NCBI GenBank assembly: GCA_934572465.1
Contig: CAKTLG010000004.1
Span: forward strand, 1 to 64,000
Source: an uncultured Oscillospiraceae bacterium
GTDB taxonomy: Bacteria; Bacillota; Clostridia; Oscillospirales; Oscillospiraceae
Reading direction: 5' to 3'
Length of the DNA: 64,000 bases
Shown here: positions 8,063 through 15,860 of the stretch, in pieces
Numbering within the stretch: the stretch's first letter is position 1
How the letters are laid out: every line of letters starts with the position of its first letter
The notes under the pieces: model-generated
Told to the model about the DNA's origin: nothing
The model's input: only the letters and a program-made list of their open reading frames with translations
Database searches by the model: none
Position numbers and translations under genes: made by a program

Positions 8063-8686
8063 TCAGGCGTCCGCGTTTTTCGTCTGTTCCCCCTGCGGCT
8101 CCAGTGCGCTGGGGTCGAGGATCGTGCCGTCCTCCGTCATGCGGAGCTGGCCGTCGGCCTCAAGGCCGGGCATCTCGGGCAGCTCCTCGAGCGAGCCCAA
8201 GTGGAAATCGCGCAGGAATTTCTTCGTCGTGCGGTACAGCCTCGGCCGCCCCGGCACCTGCAGACGCCCGCATTCTTCAATGAGTCCGCGCTCTAAGAGA
8301 AGGCCCATCGTATACGAGCTGTCCACCCCGCGCACCTGATCGACGTAGGCGCGGGTCGTGGGCTGATAATAGGCGACGATCGTGATGACCTCCAGCGCGG
8401 GCTGGGAAAGCTTGGCGGTCTTGCGGATCTCAAAGGCCTTGCGGATAACGTCCGCATAGTCCGGTGCAGAGCAGAGCTGATAGCTGTCGTCCATGCGCAC
8501 AAGGCGGATGCCCCGCCGCTCGTAGGCGTAATGGTCGCCGAGCTTTTGCAGCACCTGCTCGGCCGTGGGACGGTCAAGCTCCAGCGCAAGGCAGATGCGG
8601 TCGATCCCCAGCGGCTCGCCGCTGGCGAAGAGGATGCCCTCCACCGCCGCCTCGACCTCGCGCAGATCCAAAGATTCCAATGACAT
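8063..8686 (-). CDS. scpB: Segregation and condensation protein B
   Basis: ScpB is a winged-helix kleisin-associated subunit of the SMC-ScpAB condensin complex that organises and segregates the chromosome. The 207-residue sequence has the family start VEAAVEGILFASGEPLGIDRI. It also has the conserved second winged helix ALEVITIVAYYQPTTRAYVDQVRGVDS. It lies 9 bases after scpA, so the two partner subunits are co-transcribed. The C terminus after residue 185 is acidic and probably disordered. Confidence 0.95.
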   Translation of the reverse strand: MSLESLDLREVEAAVEGILFASGEPLGIDRICLALELDRPTAEQVLQKLGDHYAYERRGIRLVRMDDSYQLCSAPDYADVIRKAFEIRKTAKLSQPALEVITIVAYYQPTTRAYVDQVRGVDSSYTMGLLLERGLIEECGRLQVPGRPRLYRTTKKFLRDFHLGSLEELPEMPGLEADGQLRMTEDGTILDPSALEPQGEQTKNADA

Positions 8687-8695
8687 AACGTATCC

Positions 8696-9481
8696 TCACA
8701 AATTGATGGTTTGCGGCGCGTCCTCGCCGCACTCGACCGTGCAGTCCGTGTCGGAGCCGGCAAGACGGATGACCTTCTCGCGGCAGAGCTCAAGCACGGC
8801 GATGAACGTCGCCACGATCTCGCTGCGGCTGCGGCTGCCGCGGAACAGCAGCCTAAAGCGCGTCATGCCAAATTCCTTCAGCCGGCGCAGGATCTCCTCC
8901 GCCTTGCCCTTGACGGGGTATGGCTCGCGCCGGACGATCTCGCTCAGCGCCGCGCCCGGCGGTGCGGCGAGCTGCTCGCCGCGCTCGCGCATGGCCTGCA
9001 TCGCAAGCACAAGATCCGCCTTCTCGTGGTCGTATTCATAGATCTTTCCGCGCTGCACCGGCTCCGGCGGGCGCGTCATAATGCTGCGTCCGAATTCGCC
9101 CATGGGGCCGAGCGTTTCGGTGAGCATTTTCACGCGCAGATAGGTGTCCTTCTGCGCCCGCTCCTTGAGCGATGCGATCAGCTCGTCCATCTCGCTCTGC
9201 GCCTGCTCATCCTCGAGCGACAGCAGCATCCTGGTCTTGATGTACATCAGGTGCGCCGCCATCGTGATGAACTCGCTTGCGACCTCAAGGTCGAGCTGCT
9301 TGCGCTGCTCGAGATAGGCAAGGTACTGCTCCAGGATCAGCGCGATAGGGATGTCCTGTATCTCTATTTTGTTTTTTGACAGCAGAAAGAGGATGAGATC
9401 GAGCGGGCCTTCAAAGTCCTGCAGGGTCTCCTCGCTGCGCTCGTGCACAACGCTCTCCAGCTTAAAAACGGGATTGTCCAT
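8696..9481 (-). CDS. scpA: Segregation and condensation protein A
   Basis: ScpA is the kleisin that bridges SMC heads. The 261-residue sequence has the diagnostic N-terminal segment LQDFEGPLDLILFLLSKNKIEIQDIPI near residues 20-45. It also has the EFITMAAHLMYIKTRMLL helix near residue 75 and a C-terminal winged helix (FLLFRGSRSRSEIVATFIAVLELC-like). It starts 6 bases after the site-2 protease gene and precedes scpB. Confidence 0.95.
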   Translation of the reverse strand: MDNPVFKLESVVHERSEETLQDFEGPLDLILFLLSKNKIEIQDIPIALILEQYLAYLEQRKQLDLEVASEFITMAAHLMYIKTRMLLSLEDEQAQSEMDELIASLKERAQKDTYLRVKMLTETLGPMGEFGRSIMTRPPEPVQRGKIYEYDHEKADLVLAMQAMRERGEQLAAPPGAALSEIVRREPYPVKGKAEEILRRLKEFGMTRFRLLFRGSRSRSEIVATFIAVLELCREKVIRLAGSDTDCTVECGEDAPQTINL

Positions 9482-9487
9482 TTGCAG

Positions 9488-10144
9488 TTATCTCACGATC
9501 AGATTTATCAAAAAGGCATATACGCGGTAGATGGCCGTGCCGAGGATATTATCCCCCACGCCGAGCCACACGAGCACGAGCAGCACGACCATGCCGTATT
9601 TTTCATAGCGCATGAGCTTTTCATACGCCGCGTCCGGCAAAAAGGAAAAAAGCACCTTCGACCCGTCGAGCGGGGAGATGGGAATGAGATTGAAAAGCCC
9701 CAAACCGATGCTCATGTACGCCGTCATCGCAAGGAAATTCAAAAGCCCGCTGCAAAACACGGTATCGACATAATTGTAATAGACGATCCGCGCGCCGAGC
9801 AGCAGCAAAACGGCCAGCAGCAGATTCGATACCGGCCCTGCAAGCGCTGTTAGCGCCATGCCCTGCTTCGGCTTTTTGAAGTACCGCATATCCACCGGCA
9901 CAGGCTTTGCCCAGCCGAAGCCGACGAGCAGCATCGCGGCAAAGCCGAACCAGTCGATATGGTGCAGCGGGTTCAAGCTCAAGCGGTGCTCGCGCTTGGC
10001 CGTCGGGTCGCCGAGGGCGTAGGCCGCGAGACCGTGACAGGTCTCGTGCACCGTTAAGCATAAAAAGACACCGAGCACGCGCAAAAGCGCATCGGTCAGC
10101 GAGGCCCAGTCCATCGACTGGAAAAGTTCCTGAAAGGTATTCAC
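9488..10144 (-). CDS. Site-2 protease family (M50) intramembrane metalloprotease
   Basis: The 218-residue protein is a polytopic membrane protein with the zinc motif HETCH in the first helices (VHETCHGLAAYALGDPTAK). The second metal-ligand block reads NLIPISPLDGSKV, the family's usual NxxPxxxLDG. It lacks a PDZ domain and so is the short YwhC/FtsH-independent type rather than RseP, which is separately encoded at 52037-53098. The start is a GTG at 10144 preceded by GGAG. It heads the long minus-strand operon with scpA and scpB. The substrate is unknown. Confidence 0.9.
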   Translation of the reverse strand: MNTFQELFQSMDWASLTDALLRVLGVFLCLTVHETCHGLAAYALGDPTAKREHRLSLNPLHHIDWFGFAAMLLVGFGWAKPVPVDMRYFKKPKQGMALTALAGPVSNLLLAVLLLLGARIVYYNYVDTVFCSGLLNFLAMTAYMSIGLGLFNLIPISPLDGSKVLFSFLPDAAYEKLMRYEKYGMVVLLVLVWLGVGDNILGTAIYRVYAFLINLIVR

Positions 10145-10158
10145 GCAATTTCTCCGTG

Positions 10159-10197
10159 CAGATTATGCAAATCATATTGGATCGTGCATAAGATCTG
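10159..10197 (-). promoter_or_regulatory. Stem-loop in the 5' leader of the M50-scpAB operon
   Basis: On the minus strand the leader contains CAGA-UC-UUAUGCA paired with UGCAUAA-UCUG around a 15-base loop. This is an 11-bp stem with a two-base bulge. It lies between the promoter and the start codon. It has no U tract, so it is not a terminator. Its function is unknown. Confidence 0.45.
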
Positions 10198-10201
10198 TTT
10201 T

Positions 10202-10230
10202 ATTATAGCAGTATCCTCCCCCTTTTACAA
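10202..10230 (-). promoter_or_regulatory. Sigma-A-type promoter of the M50-scpAB-...-ispH operon
   Basis: On the minus strand, TTGTAA (10225-10230) and a perfect TATAAT (10202-10207) are separated by 17 bases. The start of the M50 gene is about 55 bases downstream. No other promoter of this quality is seen in the operon. Confidence 0.75.
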
Positions 10231-10303
10231 GCCGTTTTGCAATTTTCACTGCATTTCCCCTGCAAAAAACGCCGCCGTTTTTTCGGACAATCTGCACAAT
10301 ATG

Positions 10304-10337
10304 CCAAAAAGGCGCTCCGGCAGGAGGCCGGAGCGCC
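10304..10337 (-). terminator. Rho-independent terminator after metI
   Basis: A perfect 10-bp stem (GGCGCTCCGG / CCGGAGCGCC) with a 7-base loop is followed on the minus strand by a T-rich tract (TTTTTGGC). It sits 20 bases after the metI stop codon. Confidence 0.85.
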
Positions 10338-10356
10338 TAAGCGGATACGCGCTTTT

Positions 10357-11061
10357 TTACTTTTTGAGCCGCTTGTCGCTCTTGAGCGCAAGGTGCGTGC
10401 CAAGCGTCTGGAAGATCTGCACAAGGATGATCAGCAGGATCGTCGCGGCAAACATGACAAGATATTTGTAGCGGTAGTAGCCGTAGTCAATGGCGATCTT
10501 GCCGAGACCGCCGCCGCCGATGACGCCGCTCATTGCGGAGTAGCCGAGGATGGTCGTCAGCGCGATGGTAAAGTTCTGCAAAAGCGAGGGAATGCTCTCC
10601 GGGATCATCACCTTGCAGATGATCTGCATGGGCGTCGCGCCCATGCTCTGCGCGGCCTCGATGATATTGGGGTCGACTTCGCGCAGGCTGCTTTCAACAA
10701 GGCGTGCAACGAACGGAAACGCCGCCACAACGAGCGGCACGATCGTCGCCTTCGTGCCGACGGTCGTCCCGATGATAAGGCGCGAGAGCGGGAAGACCAT
10801 GATCATCAGGATGAGGAACGGAACGGAGCGCAGCAGGTTGATGATGACGTTCAGCACCTGCATCAGCCAGCGCGGGAGCGGCAGCACGCCGTCCTTCTCT
10901 CCCGCCACGAGGAGAACGCCGAGCGGCAGCCCGAGCGCGATGGCAAGGGCGGTCGACAGGACGGTGACGTAAAACGTCTCCCAGATGGCAAGGGGAAACT
11001 GGGTCTGCATCGCGATCGAAAGCTCCGCGAAGGACTCGGGTGAAAACATCTTACTGTACAT
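10357..11061 (-). CDS. metI: Methionine ABC transporter permease
   Basis: The 234-residue protein has about five transmembrane segments and the MetI permease signature EAAQSMGATPMQIICKVMIP, which docks on the ATPase MetN. It imports L- or D-methionine with MetN and the lipoprotein MetQ. It overlaps metN by 11 bases and is the last gene of metQ-metN-metI. A terminator follows directly. Confidence 0.93.
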   Translation of the reverse strand: MYSKMFSPESFAELSIAMQTQFPLAIWETFYVTVLSTALAIALGLPLGVLLVAGEKDGVLPLPRWLMQVLNVIINLLRSVPFLILMIMVFPLSRLIIGTTVGTKATIVPLVVAAFPFVARLVESSLREVDPNIIEAAQSMGATPMQIICKVMIPESIPSLLQNFTIALTTILGYSAMSGVIGGGGLGKIAIDYGYYRYKYLVMFAATILLIILVQIFQTLGTHLALKSDKRLKK

Positions 11062-12058
11062 CGACGCTCGCCTCCTCTACCTGAAGATTTTCAATGCCCT
11101 TGAGGAACGTCATGGCGCTTTCAAACTGCGCGTTGGGAACGCCCAGCAGCATACCGCCGTAGACCTCCTCGGAAAGCTTCTGCGTGGTGGCGGAAATGAC
11201 GTTGGCATTCACGCCCTCCTCTGTCGCAAGGCGCGCGACCAGCGGGATGGCTGTCGTCTTCGCGCTGCGGAAGATGAGGCGGATGCGGCGCTCACGCTGG
11301 GGATCGGACACATCCATATCCGCGCCGCGCGGGAACACGAGATGGCGCGCCGCGGCGGACTTCGGCGCGGAGAAGACGGCCGAAACGAGCCCCTCCTCCA
11401 CGACCTCGCCGTCGTCGAGGATCGCAACGTGGTTGCAGACCTCCTTCACCACGCTCATCTGGTGCGTGATGATAACGACGGTGATGCCGAGCTTGCGGTT
11501 GATGTCGCCGATCAGCTCAAGGATCTGCCGCGTGGTCTTGGGATCGAGCGCGCTCGTCGCCTCGTCGCACAGCAGGACCTTCGGATCTGTTGCCAGCGCG
11601 CGGGCAATGGCGACGCGCTGCTGCTGGCCGCCGGAGAGCTGCGCGGGATAGGCCTTGGCTTTGTCGGGAAGGCCGACGGTCTCCAGCAGCTCGGCCGCGC
11701 GCGCAGCCGCCTCGCGGCGGCTGACGCCCGACAGTTCCATCGGGAAGCAGATATTATCGAGACAGTTCCTCTGCATCAGCAGATTGAAGCGCTGGAAGAT
11801 CATCGTGATCTCGCGCCGCGCCGCACGGAGCTGCGCGGGGGTCATCGTGTCGAGCCGCTGCCCGTTCACGATGACCTCGCCGGAGGTGGGACGCTCGAGC
11901 ATGTTGATGCAGCGCACCAGCGTGGATTTGCCCGCGCCGCTCATGCCGATGATGCCGTAGACATCGCCGTCCGGAATGGTCAGGGAGACGTCCTTGAGCG
12001 CGTCTACCCTGCCGCCGGCAGTCTCAAAGGTCTTGCACAAATGCTTCAGTTCGATCAA
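11051..12058 (-). CDS. metN: Methionine ABC transporter ATP-binding protein
   Basis: The 335-residue ATPase has Walker A GMSGAGKST (residues ~39-47), signature LSGGQQQR and Walker B VLLCDEATSALD. Residues ~255-335 form a C-terminal NIL ligand-binding domain that allosterically senses methionine. The NIL domain marks it as MetN rather than a general amino-acid ATPase. This supports methionine as the substrate and fits the Met-codon leader upstream of the operon. Confidence 0.94.
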   Translation of the reverse strand: MIELKHLCKTFETAGGRVDALKDVSLTIPDGDVYGIIGMSGAGKSTLVRCINMLERPTSGEVIVNGQRLDTMTPAQLRAARREITMIFQRFNLLMQRNCLDNICFPMELSGVSRREAAARAAELLETVGLPDKAKAYPAQLSGGQQQRVAIARALATDPKVLLCDEATSALDPKTTRQILELIGDINRKLGITVVIITHQMSVVKEVCNHVAILDDGEVVEEGLVSAVFSAPKSAAARHLVFPRGADMDVSDPQRERRIRLIFRSAKTTAIPLVARLATEEGVNANVISATTQKLSEEVYGGMLLGVPNAQFESAMTFLKGIENLQVEEASVDVQ

Positions 12059-12082
12059 GAACGCTCCCTCCCTTCTGCTTTC

Positions 12083-12970
12083 TTACTTGGCGCTCAGCGC
12101 GTCGAGCGTGGACTGCTTGCCGCCGTAGAGGCCCATGGGCTCCACGTGGACGGCGGAAACAGAGACGATGTGGGTGCCGTTCTCAGCGTTGAAATCATCA
12201 AGGTACGGAGTGTGCTGGAAGTAGTTGGCGTCCACGGTGCCGTCCTCAACGACGGTGTTGGGTACGACGTAATCGTTGTAGCTCTGGATGTCAAGGTCGA
12301 TGTTCTTCTCAGCAAGGATGGTCTTCACGACCTCGAGGATCTCAGCGTGCGGGGTCGGGGAAGCGGCAACGGAGATGGAGGTGCCGGCCAGCGCGTCGTA
12401 ATCGACGGAGGCGTCATAGCCGTCAGTCGGCTTCTCCACGGTGCTGACGACCGCGCCGTCATACTTTTCGGCGATGAAGTCGGCGACCTGCTGGCTCTCG
12501 AGCGCGGCGACGAGGGCCTTGATCTTATCGGAGGACTCGTTGCCCTCCTTGACGGCCAGGATATTGGCATACGCGGAGGAGGAGCCCTCGATCACGAGAG
12601 AATCGGCGACGGGGTTCAGGCCCGCGTTGATGGCGTAGTTGGAGTTGATGACGGCGTAGTCGACGTCCTGCAGGATGTTGGGCAGCTGCGCGGCCTCAGC
12701 CTCGACGATCTCGACATTGTACGGATTTTCGACGATGTCGTTCTTGGTGGCGGTGATGCCGGCGCCATCCTTGAGCTTGATGATGCCGTTGGCTTCAAGC
12801 AAGAGCAGCGCGCGAGCCTCGTTGGTGGTGTCGTTGGGAACGGCGATCTGAATGGCGGCAGCGGAGTCGCCGCCGTCTTCGGTCTTGGAGCCGCAGCCGG
12901 TCAGGGCGAGGGCGGCGGTGAGTACGAGCGCAAGGACGAGCGCGGTCAGCTTGACGGAATTCTTTTTCAT
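12083..12970 (-). CDS. metQ: Methionine-binding lipoprotein
   Basis: The 295-residue protein has a lipoprotein signal peptide ending in the lipobox LTGC (Cys ~26). A NlpA/MetQ periplasmic-binding fold follows, with family motifs IAVPNDTTNEARALLLL, NIVENPYNVEIVEAEAAQLP-like and YFQHTPYLDDF. It would be anchored outside the membrane and deliver methionine to MetI. The start is preceded by AAAGGAG. It is the first structural gene after the attenuator leader. Confidence 0.93.
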   Translation of the reverse strand: MKKNSVKLTALVLALVLTAALALTGCGSKTEDGGDSAAAIQIAVPNDTTNEARALLLLEANGIIKLKDGAGITATKNDIVENPYNVEIVEAEAAQLPNILQDVDYAVINSNYAINAGLNPVADSLVIEGSSSAYANILAVKEGNESSDKIKALVAALESQQVADFIAEKYDGAVVSTVEKPTDGYDASVDYDALAGTSISVAASPTPHAEILEVVKTILAEKNIDLDIQSYNDYVVPNTVVEDGTVDANYFQHTPYLDDFNAENGTHIVSVSAVHVEPMGLYGGKQSTLDALSAK

Positions 12971-13031
12971 CGTTTTGATCTCCTTTTATGATCGATTATT
13001 TGTATATCGGATGTGGATGGGAACTTTGGTT

Positions 13032-13097
13032 TTATTCATGCCATGCTGTGTCCGGCGGACACATTCGGTCGTCCCGGTACAGTTGAAAGCTGCGCAT
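13032..13097 (-). CDS. Possible 21-residue small ORF between attenuator and metQ
   Basis: After the leader terminator an AAAGGAG site lies seven bases before an ATG that opens a 21-codon frame beginning MRSFQLYRDD and ending TAWHE. Inside it is a perfect palindrome, TGTGTCCG-C-CGGACACA (13049-13065). There is no homology I recognise. The ribosome-binding site is good but the frame may be fortuitous. The stretch could instead be a structured leader RNA segment. Confidence 0.3.
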   Translation of the reverse strand: MRSFQLYRDDRMCPPDTAWHE

Positions 13098-13120
13098 ATT
13101 TCTGCTCCTTTCACGTTGGG

Positions 13121-13157
13121 AAATAAAAAACAGCGGGAGGTCATTGACCTTCCGCTG
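13121..13157 (-). terminator. Attenuator terminator upstream of metQ
   Basis: On the minus strand a stem CAGCGG-A-AGGTC pairs with GACCT-C-CCGCTG around an AAT loop: 11 pairs and one A·C mismatch. TTTTTT and a further T-rich stretch follow immediately. It lies 18 bases after the leader-peptide stop and about 150 bases before metQ. It terminates nothing else and therefore looks like a regulated terminator. Confidence 0.8.
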
Positions 13158-13202
13158 CCGTTCACACGTTTTGACTCAGACAGTTTCTGAAAGGAAATGA
13201 CC
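13139..13202 (-). promoter_or_regulatory. Predicted antiterminator pairing in the metQNI leader
   Basis: The RNA segment from 13202 down to 13189 (GGUCAUUUCCUUUC) can pair with 13153 down to 13139 (GGAAGGUCAAUGACC). This gives 7 plus 6 pairs around a small internal loop. The pairing consumes part of both arms of the terminator. The upstream segment lies after the Met codons and just before the stop codon of the leader peptide, which is the geometry of a classical attenuator. Confidence 0.65.
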
Positions 13203-13292
13203 GTTTTTCTCATGACGAAGCATGCACATGACAGACATCATGCACATCTTGGACATCATCATGGAGTTGACGGCGTAGTACTTCATGCCCAT
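13176..13292 (-). CDS. Methionine-rich leader peptide of metQNI
   Basis: This 38-codon frame is preceded by AAAGGA at a proper distance from its ATG; a second ATG lies two codons in. It encodes ten methionines. Eight of them fall in the fourteen residues 11-24 (MMMSKMCMMSVMCM), along with two cysteines. It starts about 50 bases after a strong promoter and ends 18 bases before a terminator, upstream of a methionine importer. The arrangement suggests a ribosome-stalling sensor of charged Met-tRNA. A metal-binding small protein (Met/Cys/His rich) is the main alternative, but it would not explain the overlapping RNA structures. Confidence 0.8.
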   Translation of the reverse strand: MGMKYYAVNSMMMSKMCMMSVMCMLRHEKNGHFLSETV

Positions 13293-13345
13293 TGTTTCCT
13301 TTCTGAAAGTGGGACACAGGAGCGATTTCTTCCTGCGATGTGCGT

Positions 13346-13374
13346 ATGGTAGCACCATCGGGCGGGATTGTCAA
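13346..13374 (-). promoter_or_regulatory. Promoter of the metQNI leader
   Basis: On the minus strand, a perfect TTGACA (13369-13374) and TACCAT (13346-13351) are separated by 17 bases. Transcription would start near 13339, about 47 bases before the leader-peptide ATG. Confidence 0.8.
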
Positions 13375-13437
13375 CAGGAAAATTTCATATTCTTTCATGT
13401 CCGCGTGATTTTTTTGCAAATGCACGAAATTTCCCCG

Positions 13438-14325
13438 TCATTTCGTCCGCGCTTCGAGCACATGGACAAGATGCAGCAGGAATCCCGTGTCATCCATGCC
13501 GGAAAGCGCGTCAGCCGCGGCGCGGGAAGCCGCCTCGATCCGCGCGCGGCAGCCGTCGAGTCCGAACAGGTCGACGCTCGTGGTCTTGCCCTCCTCGCGG
13601 TCGGAGCCGATGGGCTTTCCGAAGACCTGCTCGTCGCCGATGACGTCAAGCACATCGTCGCGCAGCTGGAAGGCGTAGCCGAAATGGTCGGCATAGCGCG
13701 CGGCGGCAGCCTCCTGCTCCCGCGTGCCGCCCGCGGCGGCAACGCCCATCAGGCAGGCCGCGCGGATGAGCGCGCTCGTCTTGCGCAGGTATATCTCGTG
13801 CAGTTCCTCCTCCGTGAGCGCGCGCCCCTCCCACGCAATGTCAAGCTGCTGGCCGCCGCAGATGCCCTCGTGTCCGGCGGCGGCGGCGAGCGCCTGCGCC
13901 GCGCGCAGCGCGCGGGCGGCGGGGATCGGCGCGTTCAGCACGGTCTCGAACGCGAGCGCCTGCAAAGCGTCGCCCGCAAGCGTCGCGGTACATTCGCCGA
14001 AGACCTTGTGATTCGACGGCTTGCCGCGGCGCAGATCGTCGTTATCCATCACCGGCAGATCGTCGTGGATGAGAGAGTAGGTGTGCAGCATCTCCACGCC
14101 GCAGGCCACAGGAAGCGCGGCTTCGACATCGCCGCCGCACACACGGCAGAACTCCAGCGTCAGGCTCGGGCGCAGGCGCTTGCCGCCCGCGTTCAGGCTG
14201 TAGCGCATCGAATCGACGAGCTCGTGATAGCGCGTTTCGGTAAACTCGCGCAGGCAGGCGGAAAGATACCCTTCGATCATCCCGCGGTAATGCTCCATGC
14301 GCGCGGAAAACAGTTTTTCGTCCAT
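13438..14325 (-). CDS. ispA: Polyprenyl synthetase (farnesyl/geranyl diphosphate synthase)
   Basis: The 295-residue protein has both Asp-rich motifs of short-chain prenyl synthases: DDLPVMDNDDLRRGKPSNH near residue 85 and DDVLDVIGDE near residue 225. It also has the early GGKRLRPSL block. It condenses isopentenyl and allylic diphosphates made by the MEP pathway. It starts 3 bases after xseB, completing the xseA-xseB-ispA order usual in Firmicutes. dxs, which commonly follows ispA in Clostridia, is not here; the methionine-importer promoter comes next. Confidence 0.93.
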   Translation of the reverse strand: MDEKLFSARMEHYRGMIEGYLSACLREFTETRYHELVDSMRYSLNAGGKRLRPSLTLEFCRVCGGDVEAALPVACGVEMLHTYSLIHDDLPVMDNDDLRRGKPSNHKVFGECTATLAGDALQALAFETVLNAPIPAARALRAAQALAAAAGHEGICGGQQLDIAWEGRALTEEELHEIYLRKTSALIRAACLMGVAAAGGTREQEAAAARYADHFGYAFQLRDDVLDVIGDEQVFGKPIGSDREEGKTTSVDLFGLDGCRARIEAASRAAADALSGMDDTGFLLHLVHVLEARTK

Positions 14326-14328
14326 CGC

Positions 14329-14553
14329 TCAGTCCTCCGACGCGAACGGATGCTCTTCCGGCGCGCCGTCCGCGCCCTTGGCGAGCCGGACGACCTTCTG
14401 CTCAGCCTTGTCGAGCATCGCACCGCAGTCGGTCACAAGCTTCGTGCCCTCCTCAAACAGCTTGAGGGACTCGGCGAGCTTCGCATCGCCCTTTTCCAGC
14501 GCCGTCACGATCTCCTCGAGCCGCGCGATATTGTCTTCAAATGTTTTTGCCAT
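14329..14553 (-). CDS. xseB: Exodeoxyribonuclease VII small subunit
   Basis: The 74-residue XseB begins MAKTFEDNIARLEEIVTALE and continues GDAKLAESLKLFEEGTKL. Both segments are diagnostic of the helical small subunit that assembles several copies onto XseA. The ATG at 14553 is chosen because family proteins begin here; it overlaps the xseA stop by 17 bases. The tail after residue 60 is acidic. Confidence 0.93.
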   Translation of the reverse strand: MAKTFEDNIARLEEIVTALEKGDAKLAESLKLFEEGTKLVTDCGAMLDKAEQKVVRLAKGADGAPEEHPFASED

Positions 14554-15775
14554 CGGTCGTTCCTCCCGTATTCTTCCCGTCCACCGTGCAGTCAAGGCTC
14601 CCCTGTCCCAGCAGGATCTCGATCCGCTCTCCGGCCTGTACATCCGCCGCCGTGCGGAGGATCGTCCCCTCCGCGTTCCTTGCTACGGCGTAGCCGCGGC
14701 CGAGCACCTTGAGCGGGCTGAGCGCGTCGAGCTTCGCCGCGAGGGCGGCATAGCGCTGCGTGCGCTGCGCCATCTGACTCTGCGCGAGCGCGGCAAGGTT
14801 TTTCTGCGTATAGTCGAGCAGCAGGCGCTTGTCGTCGATAAACGCCATCGGGTCGCGCAGCACGCGGCTGCGCGCGAGCTTTTCATACCGCTCGCGCAGG
14901 GCCTTCACGCGCTTCCGCTCGCTCTGCGTCATGCGCGTTTGCAGCACGCCGAGCCGCCGGCGCAGCTCCTCCTGATCCGGCACGGCAAGCTCCGCCGCGT
15001 TCGACGGCGTCGCCGCGCGGACGTCGGCGACAAAGTCGGCGATCGTCACGTCCGGCTCATGACCGACGGCGGAAATGACAGGAATATCGGAATCATAGAT
15101 CGCGCGCGCCACGCGCTCGTCGTTGAAGGCCCACAGATCCTCGATCGACCCGCCGCCGCGGCCCGTGATGATGAGATCCGCGACCTTCCACCTGTTGGCA
15201 TAGCGCAGCGCGCCGGCGATCTCCGGCGGCGCCTCCGCGCCCTGCACGCGCACCGGCAGCAGCGCCACCTCGCTCATCGGCCAGCGGGCGTTCAGGATGC
15301 GCAGCATATCGTGCACCGCCGCGCCCGCGGACGAGGTGATGATGGCGATGCGCCTTGGATACTTCGGCAGCGGCTTTTTGTGCGCGGGATCGAAAAGGCC
15401 TTCCTTGTAAAGCTTTTCCTTGAGCTGCTCAAAGGCGACGTGCAGATCGCCAACACCCTCGGCGCTCAGCTCCGAGCAATAAAGCTGGTACGCGCCGTCG
15501 CGCGGGAATACCCCGATGCGGCCGAAGGCGATGACCTTCATGCCGTTTTCCGGCCGGAAGCGCAGCGAAGACGCCATACCGCGGAACATCACACACCGCA
15601 GCGCGCTCCCTTCGTCCTTGAGCGTGAAGTAATGATGCCCCGAAGGGTAGAGTTTGTAGTTCGATATCTCGCCGCGCACAAAAATGGTCTGAAGCTGCGG
15701 CACAGCGTCGAGCAGCGCCTTGATGAAGTTGTTCGCCTCCGATACGCTGAAGATCGCCTGTTGCTGCTGCGGCAT
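14537..15775 (-). CDS. xseA: Exodeoxyribonuclease VII large subunit
   Basis: The 412-residue protein has an N-terminal OB fold (IFVRGEISNYKLYPSGHHYFTLKD). The catalytic region contains GVGDLHVAFEQLKEKL, ITSSAGAAVHDML, GRGGGSIEDLWAFNDE and GHEPDVTIADFVAD. A coiled-coil region and a C-terminal LGRGYAVAR strand follow. With XseB it degrades single-stranded DNA. It is followed by overlapping xseB and preceded by nusB across a weak terminator. Confidence 0.95.
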   Translation of the reverse strand: MPQQQQAIFSVSEANNFIKALLDAVPQLQTIFVRGEISNYKLYPSGHHYFTLKDEGSALRCVMFRGMASSLRFRPENGMKVIAFGRIGVFPRDGAYQLYCSELSAEGVGDLHVAFEQLKEKLYKEGLFDPAHKKPLPKYPRRIAIITSSAGAAVHDMLRILNARWPMSEVALLPVRVQGAEAPPEIAGALRYANRWKVADLIITGRGGGSIEDLWAFNDERVARAIYDSDIPVISAVGHEPDVTIADFVADVRAATPSNAAELAVPDQEELRRRLGVLQTRMTQSERKRVKALRERYEKLARSRVLRDPMAFIDDKRLLLDYTQKNLAALAQSQMAQRTQRYAALAAKLDALSPLKVLGRGYAVARNAEGTILRTAADVQAGERIEILLGQGSLDCTVDGKNTGGTTDGKNI

Positions 15776-15817
15776 ACGTCCGCCCCTCCTTCTCTCCGCC
15801 GAATCTCAAAACGGAAG

Positions 15818-15848
15818 AAAAGCAGAGCGCCGCGTGGCGGTACTCTGC
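15818..15848 (-). terminator. Possible terminator or attenuator between nusB and xseA
   Basis: On the minus strand, GCAGAG-UAC-CGCC pairs with GGCG-CUCUGC, and TTTTCTT follows. The three-base bulge and short U tract suggest partial termination. That would let some transcripts read into xseA, for which I found no separate promoter. Confidence 0.5.
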
Positions 15849-15860
15849 CCTTTTCCCTGC

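Noticed and set aside
10985..12991. Long plus-strand open frame of 668 codons
   Set aside because: It is antisense to metI, metN and metQ, whose motifs are intact. Long antisense frames are expected from the strong GC bias at third codon positions.
12971..13437. SAM riboswitch or Met T-box upstream of metQ
   Set aside because: No conserved SAM-I core and no T-box (AGGGTGG-ACCGCG-like) sequence is visible. The leader peptide and alternative hairpins explain the region better.
13380..13437. Terminator after ispA
   Set aside because: Only a very short stem near TGCATTTGCA followed by T-rich sequence on the minus strand is seen; too weak to annotate.
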